Shown here piece after piece: positions 11,735 to 24,730 of a stretch of 64,000 bases of DNA. Position 1 is the stretch's first letter. Every line of letters starts with the position of its first letter. Under the pieces are notes generated by a model, which did not search any database, was not told the origin of the DNA, and saw nothing but the letters and a program-made list of their open reading frames with translations. This stretch comes from Oidiodendron maius Zn. Lineage: Eukaryota; Ascomycota; Leotiomycetes; Myxotrichaceae. Both the position numbers and the translations under genes were made by a program. The stretch spans positions 1,054,001-1,118,000 of the forward strand of contig KN832872.1 in NCBI GenBank assembly GCA_000827325.1, given 5' to 3'.

Positions 11735-13995
11735 GAGGGCTGTAGCACTTGGACGAACACGCAACTAGCATTTACAGTAGATTAAATATGCAGAAGGGAG
11801 ATTGCAAAGGATTGCCATTTCCACGATTTCGCACCCCCCTTTCCCCGGATTAACAACTATCGACAGATTCGGCGGGACGAGCGGGCATGCGGTTGGAGTT
11901 GCTGCCACGCCTTACCCAATCTGCCCAGTAGTGCACGATAACAGTCTACGCCATTTGCACCATTTGGGTCATAACCTCAACGACGATCGACAGCCACCGG
12001 TCAGCTTTCATTTCCGAGTGGGTGGTAGATCACGTGCGGCCGATGTATGCATTCTGCCTGCAGGAGACTTTCATAGGGGTGGCGAACTTGACATAGATAT
12101 CGGCAGCGATCATTCAGTGTTGATACGAAAGTACGATAATACCGACCTGACTCTGGATTCTGCTGCATAAACGCTGTACAAAAAGTACAGTACATATGCG
12201 CACTTGGCTCGCGAGCCGCCTAGAGCTGAGCGCCTATCTAGTACTGTACCTCTGACCTTACATTAAGCATGACATCGATCCCGCCAGCCGTGTTGCTCAG
12301 TCTGGGCCTGGCATGTGCGTTTCTGTGTTGGGAATGGGCATTCCGTTTCTGCTGTTTCCATTAGTTGCGCGGTAGCACTCTATTGCCTTTTACTGTACCT
12401 ACTATGTATACCATCCCTGGTCCTGTGCCAGGTACTCGCACCCTACAGACAGTGCTAGTAAACTTAGGGGGGGCAACTCAGCACCAGCGGAAACCTCGGC
12501 GCCCGGGCGGTTCAGCTTGACCAGCCATCAACGCCGGGCAGCCAAACCCTGTAGGGAGACCAGCAACGTGTAAAACCAACACCCACACAGTTCTCCTGGG
12601 TATTTGTGCACTGCTCCGGGACTAGAAGGATCCCGTGCAGTACCGTAGTATCGATCCTCGGTGCTCTGTGCGCCTTTTCCACCTCTTTTTAGCGTATGCA
12701 GGAAAATGGAAGCAACAGCATCCCTAGATCCCGGCCGTGCCCAGTCCTCGGTGAGGAGGTAATGCTATGCGATAGTAGTCTTCTCCTACTCGTAGTGGAG
12801 AAAAGGGTCATGCTATGCATGCTGTGGTATGTTATAAATGGCTGGGTGGATGCCCGTGCCTTGCTGCGACGCCGGGGAGTTGACCTCATGCTGCGTACAC
12901 GAATCTGTTATAAGATATATCCATACCCATACTTTCGTAACGACCCATCCCCATCCACAGCCGTACAGTCTGGGTGCCCCTTCTTGGCCTGGTCGAAAAT
13001 CTGCTTCCCTGCTTGTCTGGGCTGGCCGCAGCACGTCTGCCCTGCAGGAAGGAAAAAAAGAAGAGCGCGGACGAACACGAACTCGGCGACTCCACTTCCA
13101 CTCCCACTCCACTACAACCTCCCTATCGATCGACGAGTGGCATCATCATCATTTTCTCGTCCTTCCTTCTCTCTTTTTTGGGCTCGTCTTCGTGGGAGTG
13201 TTCTGGCCTTTCATCCCCTCCCCCCGCCCTCATTGTTATGCTCGGGTTTCTGTTTCTTGCTCTGTGTTCTAGTTCTAGTGAGTAGGCCTTTTTTCCTTCA
13301 GCTCTGCTGTGCCCCCTTCGGCCAGGCTGTGCGTGAATGTGTGAGTGAGAGGGTACCCGATGTTGTCATCATGTCCTCAACCCGGCTGCCCGCGACCACG
13401 ATCACGACGACGACGACCGACGACGACGACAACTTGGAAGCGTTCATCTCTGTCCAAGCCCCCGCGAGCGTCTCCCACCGAGTGTGGCCACCCTCAATCA
13501 ACCTCTCGCGGCGGTCACCCTTCACTGCTCTCCTCTTCTTTACGACCCAAACACCAACAGCCCTTCCATTGTGCCGCATCGCACCCATCTCCCACTCACT
13601 CACTCTTTCCATCAGCCTCCCCCAAACGCGCCGATCGTCTGCTCTGCCTCAAACAGCTCCCTATCGACCTACATGCACGGTGGCTTCGAATCCTGCTGGG
13701 CGTGGAGAGCCGCGACCAGGGCGCTGAGACCAGAGAGCTGTGTTGAGACTGGATCAGGCTAACTTGCTGCCCGCGTTCTGCCAGACACCGTACTTTCGTT
13801 TTGGCTGCCCATTGACGAACCCTTCTCAATCTCTAATCTTCCTTAATCTGCGACATTCCATCCTTCCAGATCGCTACCTTCGAACACAAGTCTCGGATAT
13901 CGTGGCCTGCCCGTTAAGCCACCACGCTCGCCCCCTTCCCCCCTGATCACCCAAGAGCGATCTCCAACACCCTGGATATCGCGACCGATTACCAC
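11735..13995. other. Long intergenic/5' region before the low-complexity gene
   Basis: 2.26 kb without a gene I can support. The first third is ordinary unique sequence with a CACGTG at 12031-12036. From about 13000 to 13970 the plus strand is strongly pyrimidine-rich with GAC/GACGAC triplet runs (about 13395-13435), which looks like a fungal core promoter and transcribed leader for the gene starting at 13996. Open frames here (up to 343 codons) are compositional artefacts. Confidence 0.5.
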
Positions 13996-16907
13996 ATGCC
14001 TAAATTCCCTATAGCATTCGGACGGCGCAAATCGGCAGGCAATGCTCTCGAGGACTTTAAAGATGGGCCTGTAAACCAGTCCTCTTTCAAGGTCTTCGAG
14101 CAGCCCGGGAGCAGCTCCTTCGACGGTGTCCGGCGCTTCACGAAAGAGAGCATTCCTCACAACGCTCCTCGCCGCGAGGATAATATGTTCGAGGGGCTGA
14201 TTAATGCCAATCGGTAAGCAGCTTCTTACTCTACTGTCATTTAGGTCTCCTGGTTTAGCGTGGCTCAACTCATGTACTGACTATGGGAAGTGGTAGTGGC
14301 GCCTCGAATACCAACACTGCATCCACGGCGGACGACTCCTCCCGAATGAGTGCAACGTCCACAGCTCCCTCGTCCACAGCTTCAAGAGCTGACGAGTGGA
14401 GATCCCCTCACGATATGCCATTTAAAAATATCCCCATGCCCCCTGTGCCGAAGTCGTCGCCCGCCTTCTCGCTCAAGAATTCTAGTCGGACATTCTCCTT
14501 TGGCAGAAAACAGAATACAAGTACACCTCCGCCCCCACCGGTACCCGCAAAAGGCTCCCGGACTCCGCCGCCCGAGCCTGAATACGAGACCGGCAGGGCC
14601 AGGGCCGTCACGGCGTCGAGCTATGCCAGCACGGCAACGCCACCAAAGCTTGACGAGCGAGATTTTTCTTTGAATTTGGGAGGGAGTTTTACAGACATGT
14701 TTTCTGGCATTGGGAAGCGTAAGAGCCAGGTGCTGGATGCGGAGGTTCGGAAGCCTGAACCACGCAGTTCGGTGAGACATACGGGTACACGGACGTCAGA
14801 GACACAGCTGACTTCTAAGCAGGACTCAACGCCTCCTTCCGGCCCTGCCGTACGATCATTTTCCTCGAGCCACTCTAACCATCCTTCTCCTCTTAATATC
14901 GACAGGAACAGAAACGTCGAGCCCTCGCCTTACTCGTGGAGCAGTCAACACTCACAAGATGGTTTGATGCAGAGCTCCACCCCTCCTCCTCCGCCCGGCC
15001 CCCAGAACGGGGGACAACATCCAGCACCGCAAAACCGACCGACCGCAAGCACTGGTCACAACCTCCCTTCAACACGAGTACAGCGACCCGGCGGCGCTGC
15101 CGAGACGGGTCTGAGGCGCAACAGCGGTCCCAATGGTCGTCGCCAGTCGCTCGCCGAGTATAGGAAATCTATTGATCAAGGGATTGACGAAGATGCCAAG
15201 CTCCTGAGGGAAGCTGCATATGCAAGCCAACGACTGAACCTGCCGGAGAGTGGACCCAAGGTCCGGGACAGCTGGGCCTTACCCCTAAATCAATTCGACA
15301 AGCAGCCGGATGAAGCTGCTGTGGCAGGGTTTATGAACGGAGTATCTGCGGACGACACTCCAAGACCAAAAGGTGTGGAGCTACACGACGGCGATGACAG
15401 CATGTTCGACAACAACATTGCAGAATCTGCAAATCTTGCACAGCGATTCGAAGAGATCAGTACGTCGTCACAAGCCTCGAAGTTCGCCCCGAAGAACAAG
15501 GTTATGACCCCGGCCCAGTTTGAGAGATACAAGAAGGAGCAGGATAGATTGAGCACCTTTGGCCCCCTCGCGAGGCAGAAGCAACAGGAAGAGGAAGAAG
15601 AAGAGGAGAACTATGAAGATGAGGTTGACGATGCCGAGAAGGCTAAGCAGCTGGCCAGTCAACGCCGCAGGCAGGAGGCACACATGTCTGTCTACCGGCA
15701 GCAGATGATGAAGGTCACGGGCGAGGCTCCATCTGGGCTTGGGAGCGGTCTTCGTCCAGTCGCCACCGGTGCCCAGAGCAGTCCCAACTTGGGTACCTTG
15801 GGCTCCCTAGGCCGTGCAGATGATAAAGAAGACGAAGATGAGGAAGTCCCTCTGGCTATTCTACAGGCACATGGATTCCCGAACAAGAACAAGCCACCCA
15901 TACGCCCGGTGAGCTCGATCCCCAACCTTCGAGCGCAGTCCGCTATGAGTGGAGCGCTTCCCGTATTTGCGAGGAATCTCCCCCAGGATCCATACATCGG
16001 AGCAGGTCTGGCGTACCCAACCAACCGGGAGTCGATGGGCTTTAGTGGAGGGGCGGGTTCTGTGTATGGTGGCTCGGCACGCAACATTCCTCCTAACCTC
16101 CCTGTAGGAGGCTTGGTAGGCGTGATCGCGAACGAGGAGAGATCTCGAGCCATGAGAAGGGGCAGCCCCAACCCACTGGGCGAATACAGCACGCCACCGC
16201 CGCCAAATGGCTTTGATGCTATAGGAGCTGTGGGAGGTATGGGAGGATCGTCGCCAAACCTTCGAGCTTCAACTATGATAGGTGGGATGCCCATTAACCC
16301 GATGATGCTCTCTGCCGGCGACCAGGCCCAGATCCAGATGTCACAACAGATGCAGCAGTTCATGCAGATGCAGATGCAATTCATGCAACTGATGACATCC
16401 GGTCAGATGCCAGCACAGCCCGTTCCGAATGCCCCACAAGGACTACCTGACTTCTCTCAGATTGGTCGCTCAGCATCCCCCCAATTGAGACCCGGAAGCT
16501 CCCACCAGCGATCCCAAACCATGATGGAGGCAAGCTCGAGTTCCTGGCTGCCACAAGGCGGCCTATTCACACCTTCAGTGCGCAACCAGGGAGGCTACGC
16601 TGCATCCATAGCCCCCTCTGAGCGCAGCAACGTCGGCATGCCCGGACGGTATAGACCCGTCTCCCACGTACCTGCTGCAGTAACAGATAACAAGTCCCGC
16701 GCATCCAGCATCGAAGGTGCCTTGCAGGGCTGGGACAACAAGAACCGCACCTCAACAATCAAGGTGATTTCGAAGCCGTCGGCGGCGTCGGACGAGGACG
16801 ACGAAGAAGGATGGGAGGAGATGGCCAAGAAGCGCGAGAATAAGCGCTCGCTGTGGCGCACAAAAAAAGAGAATAACGATCTGCGGGAGATGCTGAGTTA
16901 CACCTAA
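13996..16907 (+). CDS. Conserved filamentous-ascomycete low-complexity protein, unknown function
   Basis: I do not recognise a functional family. Exons 13996-14213 and 14291-16907 give 944 residues; the acceptor could instead be six bases later, removing two residues (14296 as end of intron). The start MPKFPIAFGRRKSAGNALEDF and the phrase DNMFEGLIN before the intron look conserved and ordered. The rest is mostly disordered: Ser/Pro/Thr-rich with PPPPPVPA-type proline runs (candidate SH3/WW ligands) near residues 155-165 and 320-330. An acidic and charged coiled-coil-like block follows (QEEEEEEENYEDEVDDAEKA and on to about residue 555), then a Met/Gln-rich stretch (QQMQQFMQMQMQFMQLM, near residue 770). 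The C-terminus is charged (EEGWEEMAKKRENKRSLWRTKKENN). A scaffold or regulatory role would be a guess. A long CT-rich leader precedes it. Confidence 0.85.
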
Positions 16908-17333
16908 TGGAATGAGCAGAAGATGAGATGAAGCGGAAGTTTGCAGATATGATAGGACAGAATAGAAAGGCCTAGGGGCCAGGATAGCAAGCAAATAACT
17001 GAGTAGTCACTCCTGGCTACATGCATGCATGCATGGGGCGCAAAATAAGGCGTTCCAAGACCTTGGATGGGGGAAATTTGGATCATGTTTTTGATATGAG
17101 CAGAACAGACCGCATGATTGTATAATATAATTCTCACACGTTCGTTTCCCCGAGCTGCCCTTGGCCCATTTCTGCTCCCTTTTGAACTTTAGGTACCTAC
17201 CATTGCTAGAAGCTTGTTTCCCCTTGCTAATAATAAAACCGCATTATCCAATTCCCCCCTTCCGCTGTTCTATGTACCCGTCTCTATATAACCCCCCTGC
17301 TTCTCCGTGCCATCCTGACCCTTCTTGACCTAC
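16908..17333. other. Intergenic, convergent 3' ends
   Basis: 426 bases between the plus-strand low-complexity gene and the minus-strand RIB4 gene. It holds both 3' ends. A short palindromic ATGC tandem lies at 17021-17034. No gene seen. Confidence 0.5.
17021..17034. repeat. ATGC short tandem (3.5 copies, self-complementary)
   Basis: ATGCATGCATGCAT in the 3' region between convergent genes. It is a simple repeat and also fully palindromic. No function is implied. Confidence 0.7.
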
Positions 17334-18356
<1,023 letters not shown>

Positions 18357-18361
18357 CTACA

Positions 18362-19387
18362 ATGGCAGAAGCGGCCGCCTCCCTCGGACCGTATGTGCGG
18401 TTGGAGGGGATCTCAGTCCGACAGCTCCCACCGGATGGGAAGGGCCTTGAGCCCAGCAACTTGCCGCCACTGCCGGACAGAGACGCTGATGGAAAGATGA
18501 AGGTTGTGACGCCGGACCTCAAAACCTTCATCACCAACGTCATTGCGGAGGGCATCTCATTCATTGACGGCGTGGCACCCAAGGATGGCTCTGCATCTAA
18601 GTGGAAGGTCAAGGGCTCGCCCAAGAAGTACGCCGCTTCCCAAGCCGCCGTTTACTTATACGAGAAGACCGTGTCAGGAAGAGTTTTAGACAAGATAGAG
18701 GGATTGAGCAAGTCCTATGAGAGGAGGGATGAGACTTGGTTCTGCAGGAGGAGCTGCCACCAGGACAATGCAGAGAAAGGAACAGCAAGTTGGGACGAGT
18801 TCAAGCGCAGCTTTAAGGAACATCATGCCGAAACAGAGGACGCATTCACCCCAACTATCATTGGAGCTAGAGAGGCCATAAAATGGGATACAAGCGGCAT
18901 CGAGCTCGAGACCCAGGGGCAGCGATGGACCAATATCACAGTCGCGGTCGAGGAGATGAAGCACAAGATCGACCCCAAGCCGCTCAAAAATCGCACATTT
19001 CCTGTGGCTCAGGTCACAGCGGAGCTCGCAGGCGTCCAGGAATTCATTGTAGTATCAATTCCCATCATCGACTTCCAAAATTCGCCATATGCAGAGTTCG
19101 CTCGCGACAAGACCTTGGTCGTGGCTAGGTACACGGCGATTGAACGGATACGGGTGCTTCCAGGCACCGGAGAGGTGGAATGGATCATGGCGACCGTCTC
19201 AGATGCTGGCGGCGTTCTTCCCCACTGGATGCAGAACCTTGCTGTACCCTCCGCAATCGCCAAAGATGTTGAGCTGTTCCTTGCGTGGATACCAAGCCAG
19301 AGGAAGGAAATCTCGTCGAACGCAGTAGACCAACCTCCATCCTCAGAACTGGTCAAGGAAGAATCGTCAGCGGATGCTGGAAATTAA
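18362..19387 (+). CDS. DUF3074 domain protein (START-like fold)
   Basis: Single-exon gene of 341 residues. The sequence matches the fungal DUF3074 family, which has a START/SRPBCC-like lipid-binding fold. Recognisable parts are FITNVIAEGISFIDGVAP..., SKWKVKGSPKKYAASQAAVYLYEK, DETWFCRRSCHQDNAEKGTASWDEFKRSF, the strand FIVVSIPI and the C-terminal VEWIMATVSDAGGVLPHWMQNLAVPSAIAKDVELFLAW. The last resembles the terminal helix that closes START pockets. Known members have no assigned substrate; lipid binding is inferred from the fold only. No signal peptide or membrane helix is visible, so it is probably cytosolic. It shares a 296-base divergent promoter with RIB4 that contains GGATGAT near-repeats (18145-18165) and a duplicated CAATTGCT (about 18325-18340). 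Confidence 0.88.
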   Translation: MAEAAASLGPYVRLEGISVRQLPPDGKGLEPSNLPPLPDRDADGKMKVVTPDLKTFITNVIAEGISFIDGVAPKDGSASKWKVKGSPKKYAASQAAVYLYEKTVSGRVLDKIEGLSKSYERRDETWFCRRSCHQDNAEKGTASWDEFKRSFKEHHAETEDAFTPTIIGAREAIKWDTSGIELETQGQRWTNITVAVEEMKHKIDPKPLKNRTFPVAQVTAELAGVQEFIVVSIPIIDFQNSPYAEFARDKTLVVARYTAIERIRVLPGTGEVEWIMATVSDAGGVLPHWMQNLAVPSAIAKDVELFLAWIPSQRKEISSNAVDQPPSSELVKEESSADAGN

Positions 19388-19474
19388 TAATTTAACTGTT
19401 GCTCGGTATATACCTCTCACTATTGTCATTTAGCATTATACCTAGCGAAGCGTGTCAACATGTCAGGATTCTCG

Positions 19475-20127
19475 TTACCTATAAACTAAGCAGTTGACTT
19501 GGCCCTTTTTTTCCCAGAGCTTGGTTATGGCCATTGCAGTCCCCTGCACAACGAGCTCATGCTCCTGCTCGTGAGCCATTTCCGTCAATTCATCCAGCGT
19601 TTCCGACATCCTACACTCGATATCTCTTTGCACAATCGGCGTCCCTCTATCAACATCTCTGATAACATAATGTGTCATTATTCCTGTCTTGTATAAGCCC
19701 GTCCAATCGCGTACTGCCATCATACTTGCCCTGTAAGGCAGATGTAGATTGATAGCTGGTTATGCTTCGCAGCTAATGGATCCAAAAATCTCTCCGTAAC
19801 AACGTGCATCTCCGGCCAGTACACACTACAAGATCTAGCTCATCTGCCATGATCTTCTCTGCCAGCTAGGCATCATACTTTTCTTGCGCCGCTTCGATCA
19901 CAGTGGGAGCCTTCTCCACCGACGCATGATCTCCGCCGCTGATAAGTTTGTGGTAAGCTGTTAGGATTGAAGTATTCTCAGCGCGTGTGAGACCATAAGC
20001 CTTGGATCTATTGGATATAATTCGCACGATTTTCATATATGCCATGGCCGGTTTCGAAGTGCTAGTGGGGCTGGGAAATTGGAGCCATTGCCTGAGACCA
20101 GGATTGTGACTTTCGTATTTGGCAGAT
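19475..20127 (-). pseudogene. Decayed phosphoribosylglycinamide formyltransferase (ADE8-like)
   Basis: Remains of a glycinamide ribonucleotide transformylase, the third step of purine synthesis. On the minus strand the order matches the enzyme: the nucleotide-binding start KVTILVSGNGSN (about 20115-20075), IVRIISNRSKAYGLTRAENTSI (about 20035-19970), EEYDA/LDLVVC-like segments (about 19870-19820), then TGIMTHYVIRDVDRGTPIVQ and ETLDELTEMAHEQEHELVVQGTAMAITKLWE (19690-19490). The pieces do not lie in one frame. There is an in-frame stop in the middle part, at least two frame changes between about 19830 and 19720, and the His/Asp catalytic region (normally INLHPALPG) is not intact. No plausible introns repair it. 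It is a host metabolic gene copy, not a viral relic. An intact copy should exist elsewhere unless the strain needs purines. Confidence 0.85.
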
Positions 20128-20360
20128 CATGTAGTGCTTATTACCCTAAGAAAGACGACATCGTATTAAGTGAACTAATGCTGCAATTGCAGAGATGCAC
20201 CCTGAGCAAGCTGTAGAATGAAGATTGCAATCCAGCGCAGTGGGGTAAACTTCAATTACGCGCTACCAATACACCTTAAATTTATCCGATAGCACCTCAC
20301 GACATCATTTTTAGAGGCTTCAACATCGAAAGGCACCTCTCAATTTACTCGCCATCCACC

Positions 20361-21104
20361 ATGCCTGTTGACGATACTATCAGCGATCCCTCTTTGAGGT
20401 TGGCATTGCAAACTTCTCATCAAACGCGCGACCAAGCCGTTTCTCTTCTTGACCAAATCTCCGCTATCCCCCCAGCCTCTGAGCCTTCAGAAGAACTCCA
20501 ACTCCAGATCTCCAAGGAGCAGAAGAGACTTCTCGCATGCCTGTCGCAATTACGAGGTCTTCACCGCAACGCACACGTCGACGCGAGAGAAACAAAGGCC
20601 CAGACCGCCGAGATGCGCCAGGAGGTAGACAAGCTTCATCTTCAGTTGCAAAACTTGTATTATGAACAGAGACATCTGCAGGGTGAGATCTCAGCTTGTG
20701 AATCTTATGAGTAAGTTATATCTATCATGCTTGTGAAACTAGAGCTAGCCTCACGCATAACTTAGCCATAAATATCTCCAACTGCCTCTCATCCCCGTCG
20801 AGCAATTCCTGGCGGAGCATCCCGAGCACGCGGATGCGGACGAGAACGCGTTGACGATTGCACGCATTGAACATGAACACGCCGAACGTCTAGCTCTAGA
20901 AGAGCAGAGACAAGGCCTATTGAAGAAGAAGCAGGGTCTAATCGCTGATAATAAGAAGAGGAAAGATGATCTTGCGAATCTGGATAAGGATTTAGAGAAA
21001 TTCATTGACGTGAGCCCTTGCATGCTCAACGTGATTTATATGAGGCTAATGAGTTGTTCCAGGCTGCCAAACCGATTCAGAAAACTTTTGAGAAAGTCGT
21101 TTGA
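20361..21104 (+). CDS. THO complex subunit 5 (THOC5 family)
   Basis: Nuclear mRNA-export factor subunit of the THO/TREX complex. Exons 20361-20710, 20766-21009 and 21063-21104 give 211 residues. The last exon codes only 13 residues (AAKPIQKTFEKVV). The protein is mostly coiled coil: residues 45-115 (heptad-rich, ending LYYEQRHLQGEISACESYDHKY) and 150-200 (HAERLALEEQRQGLLKKKQGL...LANLDKDLEKFID). Between them lies the diagnostic LQLPLIPVEQFLAEHPE segment. It is much shorter than animal THOC5, as in other fungi, which keep only the N-terminal coiled-coil part. Gene symbol is left open because yeast naming differs. Confidence 0.9.
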
Positions 21105-24100
21105 AATTATGATGAGTGGACAATATACGGTTTGCATATTGGTGACTAGGCTTAGCGAAGACTCCTAGTCGCCTGCTTGGAGAGAGGTAGACCTCATATA
21201 GGTGATTATGCCTTCAATTGGAGGACGCATGGCTCAACGATGATGCTCAAGGGTAGAATATCTACGGATGCTAGAGGAGCACGGATGGAACAAAAGCTCT
21301 AAACTTTGGCAGGACAAAGAACAGGGGTGGTATTCAACACGTATTACACGTATTAACAGCCTAGAGAGAAGGTGTACCCGAGCTTTAGCATCTCTATGGC
21401 ATCTGCATTTCTGCAGGTCGACCTTTCCATAGAACAATCTCATGTAGGTTTGCAGTTAGAAGGTCGTGGGAGACAATGTGCTGTACATATTAGTCGAACG
21501 ACCAACAGGTATTTAGTTATTAAGGCACATGTGCCAATTTCATTCATGGTTAGCCAGTTGCTTTTAAGCATGTTAAATAATGAATATTGTGAATTGAGTA
21601 CCTTCACGGACATTCCCCTATGAGTACAAGCAGCCGAAGCTAGTACCACGACTCTAAGATAGTCATTTCATAGTATATGAGTGAAAATGGCAATTTGAAA
21701 AGCATCTCTATTGAATTTCTGTACTCTACTTCCTTCATTCGTCACTAAAGGCGTCCTATATTTCAATCGAATAGAAATATCTCCATCTCGCACCTAAGAA
21801 AGGGCCAATTCTCTTCAACTCCGAACTGGTTGTTTAATGAATATATACTTTGGACAATTTCCCTTCCGTCTCTTCAACAACAAAAGTAAATACTCAATAG
21901 TGAGGAGGGCTCTGCAGGATGCACCATGGAAAGAGGACAGACAAAGTGAATCCAGTATCGTTCCAGTACATTTGGTGTTCAAGATATCTCTCCATCACAT
22001 CCAGTGGTGCCTTCTGACATGCCCCGTTATTATGCATCGCGAAAACATCTACATCATCACATCTCACGCCCACTTCTTAAAGGTAGCATATGACATCAAT
22101 CTGCTAGGCCCATTCTACAGCATTACCACCAAAGTCTAATCAGCTCTATGCTTCGTCCCGATCCGCGCTCTGAACTGAACATATTCTCGTCACAGCGGAC
22201 CTACCAAGCTGGCATGCGATTCGAAAGCTACTCGCATAAGCTTGCATGAGGCAGTATTTGCATAGTGCCTTCAAGCGTTATGGCCAGAGACAGTTTGAAT
22301 GTGGGACTGAGCTGCCGAAGTCACAAGTGTTGCTGCAGATCTAATGCGCGAACTTGATACTCTGCGCCATAGTGAGGAGTGTCATGCTAACTATTCGGAA
22401 CTGCAGTTTCATAGATACGCTTAGCGGAGAGGTGCTATAGAGTAAATTTACAATTATTAATAGTATATGGCTAAGAGCCCCATAACTGGGATTGACATAG
22501 GACCTGTGCCATTACATCCTATCTAAACTTTATCAGGCTCCTTGGTTGTATTGATATCTTGACATATTCAATAACGGCCTTGCCAAAGCCAAGGCCTGCA
22601 TGCTCTCACGGAATGTTACCACTTGAGGGAAACGCATTCGAGTGCGGCAGATCTACCTAGCAGTCGTGACTTTCGGAAACTCTTTGCGAAGGCTAGTCTC
22701 AAATCATACACGCATCATCCCGCATCCTTCTCGTGAACACATTCGATTAATCAAGCACCGCAACAAGGAGACCCGAAAGAGACTAGTGTGTAGTGCGGGG
22801 GTTGGGTGATATTGTGCTGCTGAGTGCATTTGTACTGCGCCATTGGCAGGCATACATCTAACAAGCAGTGAACATGTGGTGATCGGAGAATAGTCAGTAA
22901 ACACTAATAGACTAGGAGCAATAAAATTCGGTGCGTTACAATGCCGTCACATGGCCCTGCACGATTATCTATGGCACTATAGAGCATGGCAGTCTATTAT
23001 CTCTCCCGCACTGGATATTGAGAGGGCAGACTCGCTGGAGCCATGATGACGGGAAAATGCCTGGATAACTTAGTAGGATGTGACTGCAGTGCTCGAGGAA
23101 GGTGGTGGGCTTGGAATGAGGGGTATCTCCATCTAGGACTTCCCGAGGAGTTGCCGATCTCGTCCAAACCAGTTAGACGGCGGAAGAGCTTAATGCACTT
23201 CACGAACGGACTGTGAAGCACTTGCACCGAATGTGAAGTGATCCTGAGGAATTAGCGAGTGTGGAAGATCCAGGCCATCTGGAGGCGGCGGAATGCGAGC
23301 TCGGCAATCTCACCTTACTCGTGCAGAGACATGCTTCAACTGCCCCCTTCATTTGTTTCGAGCTGCAAGTGCGTGATGACCTTTTGTTTCAGCAACTAAC
23401 CCCCAGAGAGCAAAACAATTCCGATCGGCGGGCCTCTTGAGCTCAACATACCGTCTTCGTCGAGAGCCTGAGGTGAACAGCAACGCTGCAAACTCTCTCG
23501 CTCGTATCTTCAACCAGCGAGACGCAGAAGTCTGGCAGCGCACCCTCCAATCGTCTGACCTCCCTCCACCTTCCTCGATCCCCAAAGCCGGGCGCTTCAA
23601 GCAGCCCAGATAGAAATGTACCTAGAGCCACGAGAGCCTCTCATCACACAGCGCAAAAAGCTGAGCGCTTAGAGCTGCATGCGCACGCACCAATGATTTC
23701 CGGTGCTGCACTCCACCCCAAGCGCATCACACATCAAACCCTTGCCACCAGCGAGACATCCCAGCGAGCGCTTAACTGCCAAGAGAAGTGCCCAAGAGTC
23801 GGGATCGCCGTTGACCTCTTATGGTTAGCCCGCGCCATGTTCTGCTCAAGTGCTGCTAAAAATACCAGGAATACTACAGTAGCCCCCGTCACTATTTTAC
23901 AGGCCGGGGGAGGGGGGGACCGTCATCGTTGTTGATCCTGGTGCGGGATGGAGAGGGAATGGGGAATTGCTCCCCCTCCCCCTTCCAATTGTCCGGTGTG
24001 CGTCTTTCGAATGTTTCGGCGTGGAAGGGTTCCGGCTGTGCGGTTTTGCCATGTGGATTTGGAGGATTGGGTGATTGCTACGCCTCCGCCTGTAAGGTAC

Positions 24101-24730
24101 AAGAAAACAGTTGGGCTCTGGAGGGGAGACCGCAGACCCGAGGTCGCAGAAATGGCCATGTTTATCTCTGAGCGTAAGCATCACATTGCGGACTCTCGCT
24201 GGAGTAGCCGGCTGGCGTTTTCAAGTGTATTGATTTCATCTGCTATCTCTCGGTACCTGCTCGCGTGTCTCCTTCTGACCCAACCCATTCCACCCGTACC
24301 CAACCCAAGTTACGCCAAGCACGCCCAAATATATTCAATTGCACTCATATAGAACACGTCAATCCTGTACATGGTAGGCGGTGTATCCTGATCCGAGCCC
24401 AGTGAGAGCCATTGTCAGATCGCGACTCCCTCTGTCCTATCCGTTACCCTACTCCCGCATGCTCCAGGCTGTGCGCCGAGCAAGAGAGCGTAGACATGAT
24501 GCATTTCATTCATTTCCTCCCAAACCCGGACCTCTAAGTCCCTATTTTCATGAAGAAGCGAACAAGGAAATAAGGCGTAAAATCGTGAAACGATGGTGTG
24601 TTGTTGAGAGATATTATGAAAGACGACATGACAAAGTAGATGTGGTGTAGGTAGACGTGTCGTAATTTCGAGGCGACGTGGGTCAAGGCTGATTATTATA
24701 ATCTATGGGGTTTTCACTCTCCTTCATCGG
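21105..24730. other. Gene-poor region
   Basis: 3.6 kb in which I cannot support a gene. Open frames are short and match nothing I know. Two stretches look faintly protein-like: minus strand about 21890-22135 (interrupted by stops) and plus strand about 23405-23612 (65 open codons after a branch-point/CAG-like signal). Both are within chance expectation. No terminal repeats, target-site duplications or transposase motifs were seen. Confidence 0.4.

Noticed and set aside
13675-13705. TTCGAATCC-like tRNA B box
   Set aside because: No matching A box, anticodon stem or acceptor pairing around it.
12696-13727. 343-codon open frame on the plus strand, with long partners in other frames
   Set aside because: Composition-driven: CT-rich and triplet-repeat sequence keeps all frames open. 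No family resemblance, no conserved block, and it lies in the leader of the gene at 13996.
21890-22135. Protein-like stretch on the minus strand (contains VDVFAMHNNGACQKAPLDVMERYLEHQ)
   Set aside because: About 60 open codons between stops; this length is expected by chance and I could not match it to a family.
22560-22680. Minus-strand GLGFGKAVIEYV-like text, reminiscent of a short-chain dehydrogenase start
   Set aside because: Too short, no second motif in a consistent frame nearby.
23405-23612. 65 open codons after a branch-point/CAG-like signal on the plus strand
   Set aside because: No upstream exon, no homology, and opposite frames are also open.
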